Source of the DNA: Geosiphon pyriformis
Taxonomy: Eukaryota > Glomeromycota > Glomeromycetes > Archaeosporales > Geosiphonaceae
DNA length: 64,000 nucleotides
Assembly (NCBI GenBank): GCA_016748015.1
Contig: JAAOMT010000025.1
Coordinates: 1 to 64,000, forward strand
Direction: 5' to 3'
Below, one piece after another: positions 63,908-64,000 of the stretch; within the stretch, counting starts at the first letter, position 1; the number at the start of each line of letters is the position of its first letter. The position numbers and the translations under genes are program-made. The notes under the pieces were generated by a model. It ran no database searches, was not told where the DNA came from, and worked only from the letters and a program-made list of their open reading frames with translations.

Positions 63908-64000
63908 ATGCACCAAAAAATAATTTTCTTTTATTTCAAATTGCTTATAATAACTATTCCTCAAAACATTCAACAATTATCCCAAAAACTAATGTTAGCT
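63908..64000 (+). other. Possible start of an E ORF3, truncated by window end
   Basis: ATG 63908 opens a frame of at least 31 codons (MHQKIIFFYFKLLIITIPQN...) that reaches the window end. It sits downstream of integrase, where A, B and C have ORF3, but I see no convincing similarity to those. It may be chance. Confidence 0.25.

Larger units (their letters stand above)
56248..64000 (+). mobile_element. Ty3/gypsy retrotransposon E with dUTPase, partial
   Basis: Related to A-C in coding order but with a different LTR (TGTTACCAGACGAAATTAGA) and clearly richer in CpG. It is inserted in D2 after ACAA. It includes an assembly gap and extends beyond the window, so the 3' LTR and the target duplication are not visible. 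Coding frames lack indels but have 20 premature stops. It is the least decayed element here. Confidence 0.9.

Overview
The window is AT-rich, CpG-poor eukaryotic DNA that consists almost entirely of retrotransposons. No host gene, tRNA, rRNA or CRISPR array could be supported. The LINE ORF1/ORF2 protein families and the gypsy polyprotein resemble repeat families I know from arbuscular mycorrhizal fungi (Glomeromycotina, e.g. Rhizophagus or Gigaspora). That assignment comes from remembered protein resemblance and was not searched.

Layout. LINE copy L1 (481-7300) is uninterrupted. LINE copy L2 (7681-24586) is split by Ty3/gypsy element A (11024-21112). LINE copy L3 (26629-53438) is split twice, by gypsy B (32894-42968, plus strand) and gypsy C (43317-53318, minus strand). 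Two copies of a second LINE-like family follow: D1 (about 53507-55810), which has only an ORF1-type frame, and D2 (55917-56247), which is cut by gypsy E. Element E starts at 56248, contains a 959-N assembly gap (56371-57329) and runs past the window end. Short AT-rich stretches without recognisable content separate the elements.

How the parts work together. The LINEs encode ORF1 (RRM-like domain plus CCHC knuckle) and ORF2 (AP-type endonuclease, reverse transcriptase, RNase H, C-terminal zinc finger), and the two ORFs overlap in an ATGA-type junction. The gypsy elements encode one very long frame: gag, CCHC, aspartic protease, a Cys-rich domain, dUTPase, a beta-rich spacer, RT and RNase H. 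A stop follows at the same place in all four copies, and the integrase lies downstream as a separate ORF. Elements A, B and C also carry a third, unrecognised ORF between integrase and the 3' LTR. LTRs have TGTTAC...GTAACA ends, a TATA box and, in A to C, GGATTCC-rich subrepeats.

State. Every coding region is broken, but mainly by in-frame stops that fit C-to-T or G-to-A changes. Some frames of 5-6 kb have no frameshift. L1-L3 and A-C are nearly CpG-free, whereas E keeps many CpGs and is probably the youngest insertion. The most interesting content is the dUTPase-bearing gypsy family with its Cys-rich domain, detached integrase ORF and extra ORF3, and the transition-only decay pattern.
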